Shown: in pieces, positions 15,765 to 25,676 of the stretch
Position numbering within the stretch: position 1 is the stretch's first letter
How the letters are laid out: each line of letters opens with the position of its first letter
DNA from: CBDCVN01 sp965223585
GTDB taxonomy: Bacteria; Deinococcota; Deinococci; Deinococcales; Trueperaceae
Assembly: GCA_965223585.1 (NCBI GenBank)
Contig: CBDCWW010000022.1
Coordinates: 62,001 to 126,000 of the forward strand
DNA length: 64,000 nucleotides
Direction of reading: 5' to 3'
Position numbers and translations under genes: made by a program
The notes under the pieces: model-generated
Databases searched by the model: none
The model's input: only the letters and a program-made list of their open reading frames with translations
What the model was told of the DNA's origin: nothing

Positions 15765-16784
15765 ATGAAAATACACCATTGCACCATCGTTTTCCTTTTC
15801 TTTATTATCTCGGGTAGTTTTGCACAATCAACGCTCGAGCAAGTAAAACAGCGTGGAAATTTGCGCTGTGGTGTCAATAGTGACTTGCCCGGTTTTAGCA
15901 GTCCTAATGAAGTAGGAGAGTTTGTTGGCTTTGATGTGGATTTTTGCCGTGCTATAGCTGCGGCTGTTTTGGGAGATGCCAATAAAGTTGAGTTTATTAC
16001 TGTAAATGCTCAACAGAGATTTTCTCAGCTTTCTGAAGGCAACTACGAAGTGCTTATTCGCAATACTACATGGACTAGTAGTCGTGATACTCAATTAGGT
16101 TTAAACTTTGTACAAACCACTTTCTATGATGGTCAAGGGGTAATTGTTAGAAGCGATGCCGATGTTAGTAGCTTAGAAGGATTGCACAATTCAAATATTT
16201 GTGTTACTCAAGGTACTACTTCTGAGCGTAATTTGGCCGATGCTTTTAGGCAAAGAGGTCTAAACTATAATGCCATTATATTTGAAGAAATTACCGTTGC
16301 TAATAAAGCCTTTGAAAAAGGTTTGTGTGACGCTTTTACTACAGATAAGTCTTCTATTGCGGGTTTACGTTCACGTTTTGATATACCTGAAGACTTTGCT
16401 ATTTTAGATGAAACTCTTTCTAAAGAACCACTTGGCCCGGTAGTAAGGCATGGTGATGATGAGTGGTTTGATATAGTACAGTGGGTTGTTTTTGGGCTTA
16501 TTTATGCTGAAGAATGGGGGCTTAGTTCTGAAAACATTGACCTTTTTGTTACTGACAACCCTTATCAGAATCTAAATCAGTTTTTAACTGGGGACAATGG
16601 TGTTTTAGAAGGTTTTGGCTTACCCTCTGATGCTATGACACAAGTGATTCGTCAGGTCGGTAACTATGGTGAAATCTATGAACGCCACTTTGGGAAGGAT
16701 TCTTTAACAGCTATTCCTCGAGGCTTAAATAATCTATGGCTCAAAGGTGGACTTCTCTATAGCCCGCCTTTTTCAAAGCAATAA
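15765..16784 (+). CDS. General L-amino-acid ABC transporter substrate-binding protein (AapJ/BztA-like)
   Basis: 339 residues with signal peptide (1-20). The chain follows the periplasmic amino-acid binding family: LEQVKQRGNLRCGVNSDLPGFS at the N-terminus, GFDVDFCRAIAAAVLG, then TWTSSRDTQLGLNF and a hinge-domain IYGEI..RHFG near the end. Length and the C-terminal GLNNLW..GGLLYSPPF are typical of the AapJ/BztA branch, which binds many L-amino acids and feeds AapQMP. No transporter permease or ATPase gene lies beside it, so the partners must be elsewhere. It is monocistronic and followed by a GC-rich hairpin at 16833-16849. Confidence 0.88.
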   Translation: MKIHHCTIVFLFFIISGSFAQSTLEQVKQRGNLRCGVNSDLPGFSSPNEVGEFVGFDVDFCRAIAAAVLGDANKVEFITVNAQQRFSQLSEGNYEVLIRNTTWTSSRDTQLGLNFVQTTFYDGQGVIVRSDADVSSLEGLHNSNICVTQGTTSERNLADAFRQRGLNYNAIIFEEITVANKAFEKGLCDAFTTDKSSIAGLRSRFDIPEDFAILDETLSKEPLGPVVRHGDDEWFDIVQWVVFGLIYAEEWGLSSENIDLFVTDNPYQNLNQFLTGDNGVLEGFGLPSDAMTQVIRQVGNYGEIYERHFGKDSLTAIPRGLNNLWLKGGLLYSPPFSKQ

Positions 16785-16832
16785 AGGTGAACTTGAAGCC
16801 CACCCTTACCATGCTCTATAAGAATGAAGTGG

Positions 16833-16849
16833 GGTGCGCTGTGCGCACC
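16833..16849. repeat. Short GC-rich hairpin
   Basis: A 7-bp perfect stem (GGTGCGC-TGT-GCGCACC) stands out in an AT-rich intergenic stretch between the amino-acid-binding gene and truD. No T-run follows, so it is not a classical terminator; it may stabilise the mRNA end or be a degenerate repeat. The GGTGC(G)...CACC motif also occurs in the dispersed repeat at 29820. Confidence 0.5.
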
Positions 16850-16910
16850 ACCATGTCAAATTAAGTCCTTTATGAACACATATTTACAAAGACCGCTAAA
16901 GCTCTAAAAA

Positions 16911-18002
16911 ATGAATGACTTATCTCAAGAGGAGTTAGAAAGGTTCCGTTTTTCTTGGTCAGACTTGCCTACTATTAGCACTAATTTACCCGGTACAGAA
17001 GGAATAATCCGGACCGAAGTATCTGATTTTCAGGTAACGGAGTTACCAGCTTATGAACCTGAAGGTAAAGGTTCCCATGCTTACGCTAAAGTTGAGAAGC
17101 AAAACTTAACTACCCATGACATAGTTAGTTTTTTGGTTAGTTTAGGTTTGCCTGAAAAAAGCATAGGAGTAGCTGGTTTAAAAGATAAGCGGGCTATAGC
17201 TACTCAGTGGATTAGCGTACCAAAAAAGCACGAGAAAGCCTTTCAAGAGCTTGATGATTTTGAGGGTGTAAAGGTGCTTACAACCTCACTTCATAAAAAT
17301 AGGTTGGGGCTAGGGCATTTGTTTGGTAATAGCTTTAACATACACATTAGAAATTCTAAGGAAGAAGCTTTAGAGAAAGCTAAAGCCATTTTAGATTGTC
17401 TTCAAAGTAAAGGTGTTCCTAACTACTTTGGCCCTCAGCGTTTTGGTAACTTTGGGAGTAATGCCATAGACGGCTATAAGCTATTAAAGGGCGAAGAAGT
17501 TCCCGGGGGATATCGTTTGAAACGCTTCTTTATTTCTGCTTTACAATCTTTTATTTTTAATCAATTACTTAAGCTTCGTATAGAAAGAAATTTGTTTGAT
17601 AAACTTCTTTTAGGTGATTGGGCTAAAAAACATGATACTGGTGGTATATTTATTGTTACAGACTTAAAAGAAATTCCTAGGGCCGCTGCTCTTGAAATAA
17701 GCGCTACTTTGCCACTGTATGGCAAAAAGGTTAGGCTCAGTGATAGTCAAGCAGGTAGCTTTGAGCGGGAAGTTTTAGAAACTTTTGGTTTTAGATGGAT
17801 TGATTTTGCTAAAAATCCCTTAAGCTTAAGAGGTAGTCGGCGTATAACTCGTATAATTCCTTGGGAAGTTTCATTAAAGCCTAGTGAAGATGGCTATTGG
17901 CTAGCTTTTAATTTACCCAAAGGAGCTTTTGCCACTAGTGTTTTGCGTGAAGTTATGAAGATTGATGTTGATGCTCCTCAAATAGTAAGTGGCAGTGTTT
18001 AG
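16911..18002 (+). CDS. truD: tRNA pseudouridine(13) synthase TruD
   Basis: 363 residues. TruD isomerises U13 in several tRNAs to pseudouridine. The catalytic motif VAGLKDKRAIATQW is at residues 88-100 with Asp92 as nucleophile. Other family signatures are NYFGPQRFG (about 175), the FISALQSFIFN helix and a C-terminal LPKGAFATSVLREVMK. The inserted TRUD domain lies between about 200 and 300. The start Met follows a weak ribosome-binding site. It reads toward mutS but a 219-base gap separates them. Confidence 0.95.
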   Translation: MNDLSQEELERFRFSWSDLPTISTNLPGTEGIIRTEVSDFQVTELPAYEPEGKGSHAYAKVEKQNLTTHDIVSFLVSLGLPEKSIGVAGLKDKRAIATQWISVPKKHEKAFQELDDFEGVKVLTTSLHKNRLGLGHLFGNSFNIHIRNSKEEALEKAKAILDCLQSKGVPNYFGPQRFGNFGSNAIDGYKLLKGEEVPGGYRLKRFFISALQSFIFNQLLKLRIERNLFDKLLLGDWAKKHDTGGIFIVTDLKEIPRAAALEISATLPLYGKKVRLSDSQAGSFEREVLETFGFRWIDFAKNPLSLRGSRRITRIIPWEVSLKPSEDGYWLAFNLPKGAFATSVLREVMKIDVDAPQIVSGSV

Positions 18003-18221
18003 GTAGCTCGAGCTTTAAATTGAGCAGTTGTACATCTAATGATGTACGCAAAATTATTTCAGGACAAGTCTATTCTTATAGCAGACAAGCTAAGATGCAC
18101 TCTGACATTGCTTATATGCTACAATAACCTTATGACTCTCGTTTCAGAATCAACAAAAACAGTAAAGTCAACACCAAGAGAAAATTTAATCCCTAAAGCT
18201 AAATTAGAGGAAAACTCGTAA

Positions 18222-20735
18222 ATGCCTCTAAAAAGTGAAGGTAAAGGGCCTCTTCCTCCTCTTTTAAAACAATATGTTGAACTTAGGGATCAGCACCCTG
18301 ATTATTTAGTTCTTTTTCAAGTTGGGGATTTTTATGAGTGTTTTGGGGAAGATGCTGAGCGGTTTGCAAGAGCCTTAAACCTAATCTTAACCCACAAGTC
18401 AGCCAAGGATTTCACTACACCTATGGCTGGTATTCCCCTGCGTAGTGTTGATAGCAATGTAGAAAAGCTTTTAAAACAGGGTATCCGTGTAGCTATAGCT
18501 GATCAAGTGCAAAGTGCTGCTGATGCTGAAGGCTTAGTTAAACGTGAAGTAACTCAACTAATGACTCCCGGTACGGTTACCGATGAGAAATTGTTAAAAC
18601 CTGATGCCAACTACCTTGCAGGTGTAGCAACAGGTGATGGTTATGGACTTGCTTTATTAGATGTAAGTACAGGAGAATTTCGTGGTACTCACCTTTATAG
18701 CAAAGCTAGTTTATATGATGAGTTGCAACGCTATAATCCTGCTGAAGTGCTTTTGGCACCTGAGCTGTATGAACAAGAAAATTTTAGAGAAAACTTTAAC
18801 CAGCGCTTTTCAGTAATGCTAACCCAAGGACGATTCGAAAATGCTGAGCAAGCACTTATGGGACATTTTACTAAGATGCCTAGTGGTTTGCGGAGTGGGG
18901 CTCTACTTAGAGCAGCAGGAGCAGTACTTTCCTATGCGTTAGAAACTCAAAGAGGTAAGTTGCCCCAAGTAACAGGCTTCACCCTATATGATCCCGGGGC
19001 CTACATGAATATAGGTGAGGTGGCTTTAGCTACCCTAGAAGTTTTTGATACACGTTTGGGTGAAGAATGCCGAACCCTTTTTGCAATTCTTGATGATACA
19101 CGCACTGCACCTGGCAGACGGCTTTTACAGGCATGGCTTAGACATCCACTTTTAGATAAAGATTTAATAGCTAAAAGACTTGATGCTGTAGAGGCTTTGG
19201 TAGTTGATAGCGTACTAAGACAAGATCTTCGTAAAGCTCTCTTTAAAATGAATGATTTAGAGCGTTTAGCAACTCGTTTAGCTGCTGCTACTGCTGGAGC
19301 AAGAGAGCTAGTTGCTTTGGCCCGTAGCCTTAGCTTGATTCCAGATATTAAAGCCTTATTAGTTGACCGCAGTGAAGTTGCTTTACAGGACTTAAATGAG
19401 CGCCTGAAACCTTTAACACAAATTAGTGAGCGAGTTGAAGCAGCACTAGTTGAAGACCCACCTACAAAGATTACTGAAGGAGGCTTACTGCAAGATGGTG
19501 TTGATAAAGAGCTTGATTTATTAAGAGAAAAAGCTAAGACAGGTCGTAAATGGATTTCTGAGCTTGAAGCCAAAGAACGTGAGGCTACGGGTATACCTAC
19601 TTTAAAAATAGGTTTTAATGGGGTTTTTGGCTACTACTTAGAGGTGACTCGTCCCTATTATGAGCAAGTCCCTGAAAGTTACCGTGCTATTCAAACGCTT
19701 AAAGACCGCCAGCGCTACACCAGAAATGACTTAAGAGAAAAAGAACGTGAAATACTGCGAGCTGAAGATAGTTCTAAGCAGCGTGAGCACATTGTTTTTG
19801 ATGTTTTGCGTCAAGAATTAGAACCTCATGCTGAAGAAGTGCGAACTGTAGGTGCTGTATTAGCTGAGCTAGATGTTTTTACTACCTTGGCAGATATAGC
19901 AGCAAAAAGACAGTATTGTCGACCAATATTTACTAATGATAGTGATTTGGATATCCGTGCTGGGCGTCATCCTGTAGTAGAGCAGTATCACGAGTTTATT
20001 CCTAATGATTTGCATATGTCTGAACGTGAGAGTTTACTCGTTCTGACAGGCCCTAACATGTCGGGGAAAAGTACTTTCTTAAGACAGGCAGCCCTTATCG
20101 TCCTACTAGCCCAAATTGGTTCTTTTGTACCTGCTGAAGAAGCCAAGTTACCTATTTTTGAACGCATTTATACCCGTATTGGTGCAGCCGATGATATTGC
20201 TGGGGGACGCAGTACCTTTATGGTAGAAATGGATGAGCTAGGACACATTTTGCAGCATGCCGCTACTAAAAGCCTAATTTTACTAGATGAGGTTGGTAGA
20301 GGCACTAGCACCTACGATGGTTTGTCTTTAGCTTGGGCAGCTTCTGAATATTTGCACAACAAAGTTAAAGCTTTTACTCTTTTTGCTACACATTATTTTG
20401 AGCTTACAAGTCTAGCTAATAAGTTACCCGCAGCACGCAATTATCATGTTGCAGCCAAAGAAGAGGCAGGGGGGCTTGTTTTTTATCATCAAGTTTTGGA
20501 AGGGCCTGCCAGTAAATCGTATGGCTTGCAAGTTGCTAAGCTAGCAGGTTTGCCAAATGAGGTTTTGGAGAGGGCTTTTCAAGTTATGGCTGGGCTCGAG
20601 TCATCACAAAACAGTACTGATAAAGATATTATAGAAACTATATTGGGTCAAGATTTAAACCAAATTTCTCCTTTAGGGGCTTTGGAATTGCTTCACAAGC
20701 TGCAGGAAAAAGTTAAAGGATGGGCATCTCTTTAA
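18222..20735 (+). CDS. mutS: DNA mismatch repair protein MutS
   Basis: 837 residues, the usual MutS1 length. The mismatch-binding motif GDFYE (Phe37-x-Glu39) is at the N-terminus. The ATPase has Walker A GPNMSGKSTFLRQ (about 605-617), Walker B LLDEVGRGTSTYDG and the ATHYFELT motif. MutS finds base mismatches and recruits MutL. The N-terminal MPLKSEGKGP extension is short. AGAGGA lies upstream and a small in-frame upstream ORF (18132-18221) ends directly before the start codon, which may be chance. No mutL is in the window. Confidence 0.97.
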   Translation: MPLKSEGKGPLPPLLKQYVELRDQHPDYLVLFQVGDFYECFGEDAERFARALNLILTHKSAKDFTTPMAGIPLRSVDSNVEKLLKQGIRVAIADQVQSAADAEGLVKREVTQLMTPGTVTDEKLLKPDANYLAGVATGDGYGLALLDVSTGEFRGTHLYSKASLYDELQRYNPAEVLLAPELYEQENFRENFNQRFSVMLTQGRFENAEQALMGHFTKMPSGLRSGALLRAAGAVLSYALETQRGKLPQVTGFTLYDPGAYMNIGEVALATLEVFDTRLGEECRTLFAILDDTRTAPGRRLLQAWLRHPLLDKDLIAKRLDAVEALVVDSVLRQDLRKALFKMNDLERLATRLAAATAGARELVALARSLSLIPDIKALLVDRSEVALQDLNERLKPLTQISERVEAALVEDPPTKITEGGLLQDGVDKELDLLREKAKTGRKWISELEAKEREATGIPTLKIGFNGVFGYYLEVTRPYYEQVPESYRAIQTLKDRQRYTRNDLREKEREILRAEDSSKQREHIVFDVLRQELEPHAEEVRTVGAVLAELDVFTTLADIAAKRQYCRPIFTNDSDLDIRAGRHPVVEQYHEFIPNDLHMSERESLLVLTGPNMSGKSTFLRQAALIVLLAQIGSFVPAEEAKLPIFERIYTRIGAADDIAGGRSTFMVEMDELGHILQHAATKSLILLDEVGRGTSTYDGLSLAWAASEYLHNKVKAFTLFATHYFELTSLANKLPAARNYHVAAKEEAGGLVFYHQVLEGPASKSYGLQVAKLAGLPNEVLERAFQVMAGLESSQNSTDKDIIETILGQDLNQISPLGALELLHKLQEKVKGWASL

Positions 20736-20799
20736 CCCCTGTCTGAAAGTTGATTTTTGTGATTAGGCGACTAGCATAATTGGTTGCAAACTGGGAATG

Positions 20800-22035
20800 T
20801 TAAGGGAATACTTGACCTACCCAAACGGATGGGTCAGTAGGCATATTGTGAACACGCATTTCCCAGTGCAAGTGTGGGCCACTAGAAAGTCCTGTATTAC
20901 CTACTTCACCTATAAATTCACCACGACTCACTTCCTCCCCTACGCTTATATAAAAAGTTTCTAGGTGAAAATAAAGACTAAATACTCCTGCCCCATGGTC
21001 TAGCATTATAAAACCACCACGAATAGGATAATAGCCTACTATAACAGCGATGCCATCATTAGTAGCAGCAACAGAGGTACCTACAGGAGCAGAACTATCT
21101 AGGCCAGTATGGTAGGCAAAATCACCTAATTCGCCGTAAATTCTAGGTGCGCCAAAACCGCTTGTAGTATTAAAGCTACCCTCTATAGGAGAGATAAATG
21201 GCTCTACCCATAAAGGTAAGGTATTTTGAGAAGCTTCATAAGTTTCTTGGATTAATTTGTCTTCAGCTTGTAGATTCTCAGGTGTCCTTAAGTCTAGTAG
21301 TTCAGCTGGAAGGCTTAAGGTTTGTGTGCTTTGTGAGTCAGGTTCTACTTCTATTATGCGTTCTGCCCCTACCTTGCGTCCAAAAATATCTGTTAGATCA
21401 ATGTTTAGTGAGTAGCTTTCTAAATTGCCCTCTAAAGGTATAGCTGATAGTGCTACAACATCAGTTGGAGTGGAAAAAATTTTAAGAGCTTGACCATTTA
21501 AAGTTATATTTATAGCAGTAAGGGTTACACCATAGCTTGGTGGTGGCCAAACCATTTGAACGCTTATAGGATAACCCGGTTTACCTTTGCGTGGTGCACG
21601 TATAAGCGGCTGTAATAAAGGCACTCCTAAAAGATTATACTCATAAGCTTTGACATTTTTAGCCCTGTCCTCAGCAATAACCTCAATGCTTTGTTGCCCC
21701 CTAACAGTTTGAAAATTAGCTTCAAATTTACGCACTGGTTTTGGTGATGTTTGTCCTTCATTGCCATAGCTTATGGCATATCGTGTAGGCTCATTTGCCT
21801 TTAATCGCAAGGTAAAGCTTTCGTCAGCCGGTATGCGCCAAGAGGTGCCTTTAAGATAAACATAAGTATTAGTAAGGTAGGTGTCATTGTAACCAACTTC
21901 AGCCTTTACTATTGGAGGCAAACCATTTTCGTAGAACTGCCATAAGAAAACGGCCAAGCCAATAAGAATAAATAACAATATAAACATAAATCTGCGCATT
22001 ACTCTTCCGTTAGCTTTTGAAAAAGCATTAGCCAT
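20800..22035 (-). CDS. Membrane-anchored M23 (LytM-type) peptidase
   Basis: 411 residues. A signal anchor at about 14-32 (MRRFMFILLFILIGLAVFLW) is followed by about 240 residues of beta-rich material with no catalytic motif and a C-terminal LytM domain (about 290-400): the zinc ligands are His and Asp of YHTGLDSS and the HLHW His. The SLYFHLETFYISVGEEV and GEVGNTGLSSGPHLHW motifs are complete, so the enzyme should be an active cell-wall endopeptidase or a division regulator. Its mRNA start is odd: an AGGAG site, a perfect 11-bp hairpin (22034-22057) and then the ATG. An alternative start is the Met of MRRFMF. Confidence 0.9.
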   Translation of the reverse strand: MANAFSKANGRVMRRFMFILLFILIGLAVFLWQFYENGLPPIVKAEVGYNDTYLTNTYVYLKGTSWRIPADESFTLRLKANEPTRYAISYGNEGQTSPKPVRKFEANFQTVRGQQSIEVIAEDRAKNVKAYEYNLLGVPLLQPLIRAPRKGKPGYPISVQMVWPPPSYGVTLTAINITLNGQALKIFSTPTDVVALSAIPLEGNLESYSLNIDLTDIFGRKVGAERIIEVEPDSQSTQTLSLPAELLDLRTPENLQAEDKLIQETYEASQNTLPLWVEPFISPIEGSFNTTSGFGAPRIYGELGDFAYHTGLDSSAPVGTSVAATNDGIAVIVGYYPIRGGFIMLDHGAGVFSLYFHLETFYISVGEEVSRGEFIGEVGNTGLSSGPHLHWEMRVHNMPTDPSVWVGQVFP

Positions 22036-22057
22036 AAAGACATCCAGATGTCTTTAT
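22034..22057. promoter_or_regulatory. Hairpin between ribosome-binding site and start of the M23 gene
   Basis: Perfect 11-bp inverted repeat with a 2-base loop (arm ATAAAGACATC). On the minus strand, AGGAG lies just before it and the ATG overlaps its end. Folding would bring the ribosome-binding site next to the start codon, so translation may depend on this structure. Confidence 0.5.
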
Positions 22058-22252
22058 GCTCCTTGGTATGGCATATACATTACAACAATAAATTTCTGTT
22101 TTAGGGAAAAACTTTTCTGGTGCACTATAAGTAGATAACTTTTTTAAAGTGCTTTGAAATTTTTTTATTTTGTGAGTGGCTCGAGCTAACACTGTGATTC
22201 CTTACCAAATGATGTTCCATTTAGCCTTAATATAATAAACATACGATGAGAA

Positions 22253-23338
22253 CTAAACATTAAACAGAAAGTGGATTACGTCACCATCTTGTACAATATA
22301 ATCTTTACCTTCAGTACGTAACCAACCTCTTGATTTTGCTTCTACCATGCTACCTGCTTCTATCAACTTATGCCACATTATAACCTCAGCGCGAATGAAG
22401 CCTTTTTCAAAGTCAGTGTGGATTTCTCCAGCAGCTTCTGGGGCTTTGCTTCCTGCTGGTATTGTCCATGCTCTTACTTCTTTTTCGCCTGCGGTTAGGA
22501 AAGTAAGCAAACCAAGGGTTTTGTATCCTACTTGAATTAGACGATTTAAACCGGGCTCTTTTAAGCCTAGGCTTTGTAGGTACTCGAGCCCTTCAAATTC
22601 ATCTAATTCAGTAAGTTCATACTCTACTTTATTACAAAGAATAATTACTTCAGCGTTCTCTTGCTGCGCATAAGACTTAACAGCGTTTACATGCTTATTA
22701 CCTGTCAAAACATCATCTTCATTAACATTACATACATAGATTACTGGTTTAGCTGTAAGCAAGTTAAATTCTTTAGGAATTTCTATGTCAGCTAATCTTG
22801 CTGGCACTTCTTTAAAGAGCTGTTCTATAATCTGCTCACATTTTTGCACTAAAATGGCGTCTTCTTTATTAGCTTTGGCGCTACGCTTAAGCTTTACAAG
22901 GCGGTTTTCTAGGCTTTGAATATCAGCAAGTATCAATTCTGAGTTTATAGTTTTAACATCATCAAGAGGATTAATCTTACCTGAGACATGTACAACACTG
23001 TCATCATCAAAACAGCGCACCACATGTGCAATTGCAGCAACTTCACGAATATTGGCTAAGAACTGATTTCCTAACCCCTCACCACGCGAGGCCCCTTTGA
23101 CCAAACCAGCAATATCTACAAACTCAACAGTTGTAGGTACAATAGGCGGAATCCTGTTATTTTTTATATAAAGCTTTTGCAAAGCTGCTAGGCGTTCATC
23201 GGGAACTGGCACTACCCCTACATTTTTATCAATAGTGGCAAAAGGATAATTAGCCACATCTACATTATTTTTAGTAATAGCATTAAAAAGAGTACTTTTA
23301 CCAACATTGGGTAAACCAACTATACCAATCTGTAACAA
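22253..23338 (-). CDS. ychF: Ribosome-binding ATPase YchF (OBG family)
   Basis: 361 residues. G1 motif GLPNVGKSTLFNA at 8-20, G3 DIAGLVKGASRGEGLGNQFL at about 75, an unusual ATP-selecting NVNEDD replacing NKxD, and a C-terminal TGS domain ending with KDYIVQDGDVIHFLFNV. YchF binds 70S ribosomes and hydrolyses ATP; its deletion affects oxidative stress resistance. The start is a TTG (23336-23338) with AAAGGA six bases upstream; no ATG is nearer. It is a single-gene unit. Confidence 0.96.
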   Translation of the reverse strand: MLQIGIVGLPNVGKSTLFNAITKNNVDVANYPFATIDKNVGVVPVPDERLAALQKLYIKNNRIPPIVPTTVEFVDIAGLVKGASRGEGLGNQFLANIREVAAIAHVVRCFDDDSVVHVSGKINPLDDVKTINSELILADIQSLENRLVKLKRSAKANKEDAILVQKCEQIIEQLFKEVPARLADIEIPKEFNLLTAKPVIYVCNVNEDDVLTGNKHVNAVKSYAQQENAEVIILCNKVEYELTELDEFEGLEYLQSLGLKEPGLNRLIQVGYKTLGLLTFLTAGEKEVRAWTIPAGSKAPEAAGEIHTDFEKGFIRAEVIMWHKLIEAGSMVEAKSRGWLRTEGKDYIVQDGDVIHFLFNV

Positions 23339-23364
23339 TATGATTCCTTTAAATTATTGAAGTG

Positions 23365-23478
23365 TCAATTAAAACCTGAACTAGATGGGGATTTGGGAAT
23401 AATACCTTCCTGAATTAGCCATTGGTCAATTAAACAATAAACTTCTTCTATTTCTGTACTTAGAGCGACCTTGGGCAT
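23365..23478 (-). pseudogene. Possible transposase N-terminal remnant
   Basis: A 37-codon frame reading MPKVALSTEIEEVYCLIDQW...  The TEIEEVYCLIDQ stretch faintly resembles the start of IS982-type transposases (TEIfclvDDF), but it is too short to assign. It lies in the 200-base gap between ychF and the ABC permease gene. It may be only chance coding. Confidence 0.25.
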
Positions 23479-23540
23479 ACATCCAGTTCTCAAATGGTCT
23501 TTCACCAGCTAGTAGTGGTTAGCAGTGTATCAATCCTTAA

Positions 23541-24776
23541 CTAGACTGTAAACCTCATAGCTTCCACTGGTTGTAATTTCCCTGCTGTAACTGCAGGCAG
23601 GAGCGCTGCTAAAATGCCGGTGGCTAGAACAAAACAAATCGTAAAAATAATATCATTAGAACTTAAGGTAGCAAAAAGCAAGCTGGGTAAGCCTGTGTCA
23701 GCAAAAACGTCACTAAAGCCGGGTATAGAAAACCCTTTTGACATTTCCCATACTGCCCAACCACCAAAGACAGCTCCTAAAAAAGTTCCTACCCCACAAA
23801 GAAGCATGCTTTCAAAGAAAACCATTAAAATAACCTTGGCTCTATGCAGCCCCATTGCCATCATTACTCCAAATTCACGCACCCTTTCAATTATGCTAAG
23901 GTAAATAGCGTTGGTAACCACCAAACCAGCAAGCACAAAGAAAATAGCTGTGAAAACTAAGTTAAGAGGATCAAAAAGATCAAGGTAGCTACGCATACCC
24001 GGTGTTACTTCTGACCAAGTTTCTACAGCATTACCATTGCCACTTTCACTACCCAAGGCTGCTTTGATCTTATCTTTTAAAATAGGCACAGCCTCGTCCG
24101 ACTCAAAGGTTTTTAGGCTATTTAAATGCACTTCAATATGACTAACAGCTTCGGGAGCAGCTAACTCTTGGGCAGCCAGAAGGGAAGTATATGCTAAAGC
24201 TTCTGAGCCGGGTACGCTTAAAAGCCCACTTATGTTGTAAGCTGCTGCACCATAGCCTTCTGTATTAAAAGTATACATATAAATGGTATCACCCACATCA
24301 ACTTTAAGGGCCTTAGCTAATTTTTTACCCAAGGCAATATTCTCAACATCATCCCTCTGAGGAAAGGTTCCACCCTCTATAAGATAATCATCTAAAAAGT
24401 CTTGCTTTAAAGTTTTGGGTTGTTCTATGCCCACAAGCATGACACCACGTGAACGCTGCTGGTCACCTTCAAGTAATCCTGCAACTTGCAAAGTTAAAGT
24501 AATTTCTGCTTCAGGTATTGTTTTTAAAATATTTTCTTTAATCCCTTCAGCATCTCGTAATAATAAATCACTAAAATCACGTTTATTGCGGTAATCTTCA
24601 ACATGAATTTGTAAGTGGCCTCCTGAAGTAGTAATCCCTTCATACATAGCATTTTTCATAGCAGTAGAAAGCCCAAAGTTAATTATGCTCAAGAATACTA
24701 CTAAACCAACTGCTAGTATGGTGAATGCGCTACGCCAACGTTTGCGCCAAATATTACGCCAAGCTAAATTTAGCAC
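23541..24776 (-). CDS. ABC transporter permease (FtsX/LolE/MacB type)
   Basis: 411 residues. An N-terminal helix (about 18-35) is followed by a MacB-like periplasmic domain of about 220 residues, then three C-terminal helices (about 270-290, 310-335 and 385-405) with ERVREFGVMMAMGLHRAKV between them, the coupling-helix motif of the FtsX family. This topology belongs to lipoprotein-releasing and mechano-transmission ABC systems. GGAGG precedes the start. Neither an ATPase partner nor a second permease is next to it, so its system is incomplete here. Confidence 0.87.
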   Translation of the reverse strand: MLNLAWRNIWRKRWRSAFTILAVGLVVFLSIINFGLSTAMKNAMYEGITTSGGHLQIHVEDYRNKRDFSDLLLRDAEGIKENILKTIPEAEITLTLQVAGLLEGDQQRSRGVMLVGIEQPKTLKQDFLDDYLIEGGTFPQRDDVENIALGKKLAKALKVDVGDTIYMYTFNTEGYGAAAYNISGLLSVPGSEALAYTSLLAAQELAAPEAVSHIEVHLNSLKTFESDEAVPILKDKIKAALGSESGNGNAVETWSEVTPGMRSYLDLFDPLNLVFTAIFFVLAGLVVTNAIYLSIIERVREFGVMMAMGLHRAKVILMVFFESMLLCGVGTFLGAVFGGWAVWEMSKGFSIPGFSDVFADTGLPSLLFATLSSNDIIFTICFVLATGILAALLPAVTAGKLQPVEAMRFTV

Positions 24777-25274
24777 TCATGATCCTCCAAATATTTTAGT
24801 TTAACTAAGTTAACAATTAGAATTCTAGTTTTGGAGCTAGCCTGCCCTCAAGCAATGAACAATTAAGGAAGCAGAAAGCAGAGTGAAGAATTCTTTCAAG
24901 GTAAGCATATGGTGAGTATATCGAGAAGAATACGAATCAGATATGCTAAACACTCATGATTTATGTTTTTTTGCTAATGATCTAATCTTGTATTGTGGAA
25001 TTTTACCGTTTTTGAAGGCGTAAATTGGTAAATGGTGAGGTTTTTAACAATACTTATAAATATATTAATTATTTTATATTTGGCCGCTAGCACATAAGAA
25101 GGTTAGGCTTACTTATAATTCAATGTAATAAGGTAGTTGCCAAAATTATAAAATTTCGTTAAGATGTCATTAGAGAAGGAGATACTTTCTAATGTTTTTC
25201 ACAAAAAGCTCATACTAGTGAATACTCTATCAGACATTAGTAATTGAATTTATCTTTATGAAAGGCCGCTTATA
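24777..25274. other. Intergenic region, nothing recognised
   Basis: About 500 AT-rich bases between the permease and a small secreted protein. I see no ORF with coding character, no tRNA and no terminator-like hairpin. It probably contains the promoters of both divergent genes. Confidence 0.5.
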
Positions 25275-25676
25275 ATGATAAAGATAATAATAGGGTGTTT
25301 TTGCCTACTGGGTGTGACATTTGCTGCTGACCCCAGTCTTGCTACCAAGTCTGCACGTCCTTTACTTAATGCTTTAGAGAGTCAAGGAAATAAGTATGTC
25401 ATCCCCCAAATAAATGCAGCTTATCTTCCAGATTATGGCTTGCAAGTGTTAGTGACCTATGTAAGTCCTTTTGATGAAATTGATTCTGAAGTACTCAAAG
25501 GTTTATTAAAGCAATTGCTTAGTGCTGCGGCTTTAAGCATAGAGGGTCTTAATAGAGGTGATTGGGTAAGTGTTGCTCTTAATGCTCAACCACCAGCAAG
25601 TTATTTTGTAGTTCGCTTACGTCCTGATGAGCCTGATTCGCTCGAGGTTTGGGTTGATGGTCAGAGACTTGAATAA
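25275..25676 (+). CDS. Small secreted protein of unknown function
   Basis: 133 residues with a clear signal peptide (MIKIIIGCFCLLGVTFA, cleavage near residue 17). The mature part alternates strands and helices (YVIPQINAAYLPDYGLQVLVTYV, LKGLLKQLLSAAALSI, DWVSVALNA, SYFVVRLRP), with no cysteines after the signal and no motif I recognise. It looks like a compact alpha/beta exported domain. It stands alone with no conserved neighbour. The gene has the host's CTCGAG motif near its 3' end, which argues that it is native. Confidence 0.6.
   Translation: MIKIIIGCFCLLGVTFAADPSLATKSARPLLNALESQGNKYVIPQINAAYLPDYGLQVLVTYVSPFDEIDSEVLKGLLKQLLSAAALSIEGLNRGDWVSVALNAQPPASYFVVRLRPDEPDSLEVWVDGQRLE

Noticed and set aside
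18039..18221. Small ORF ending directly before mutS
   Set aside because: No ribosome-binding site and no recognisable product; mutS has its own AGAGG site. Coupling could not be supported.
19001..19573. 190-residue minus-strand ORF inside mutS
   Set aside because: Antisense of a conserved housekeeping gene; Ser/Lys/Arg-rich shadow without motifs.
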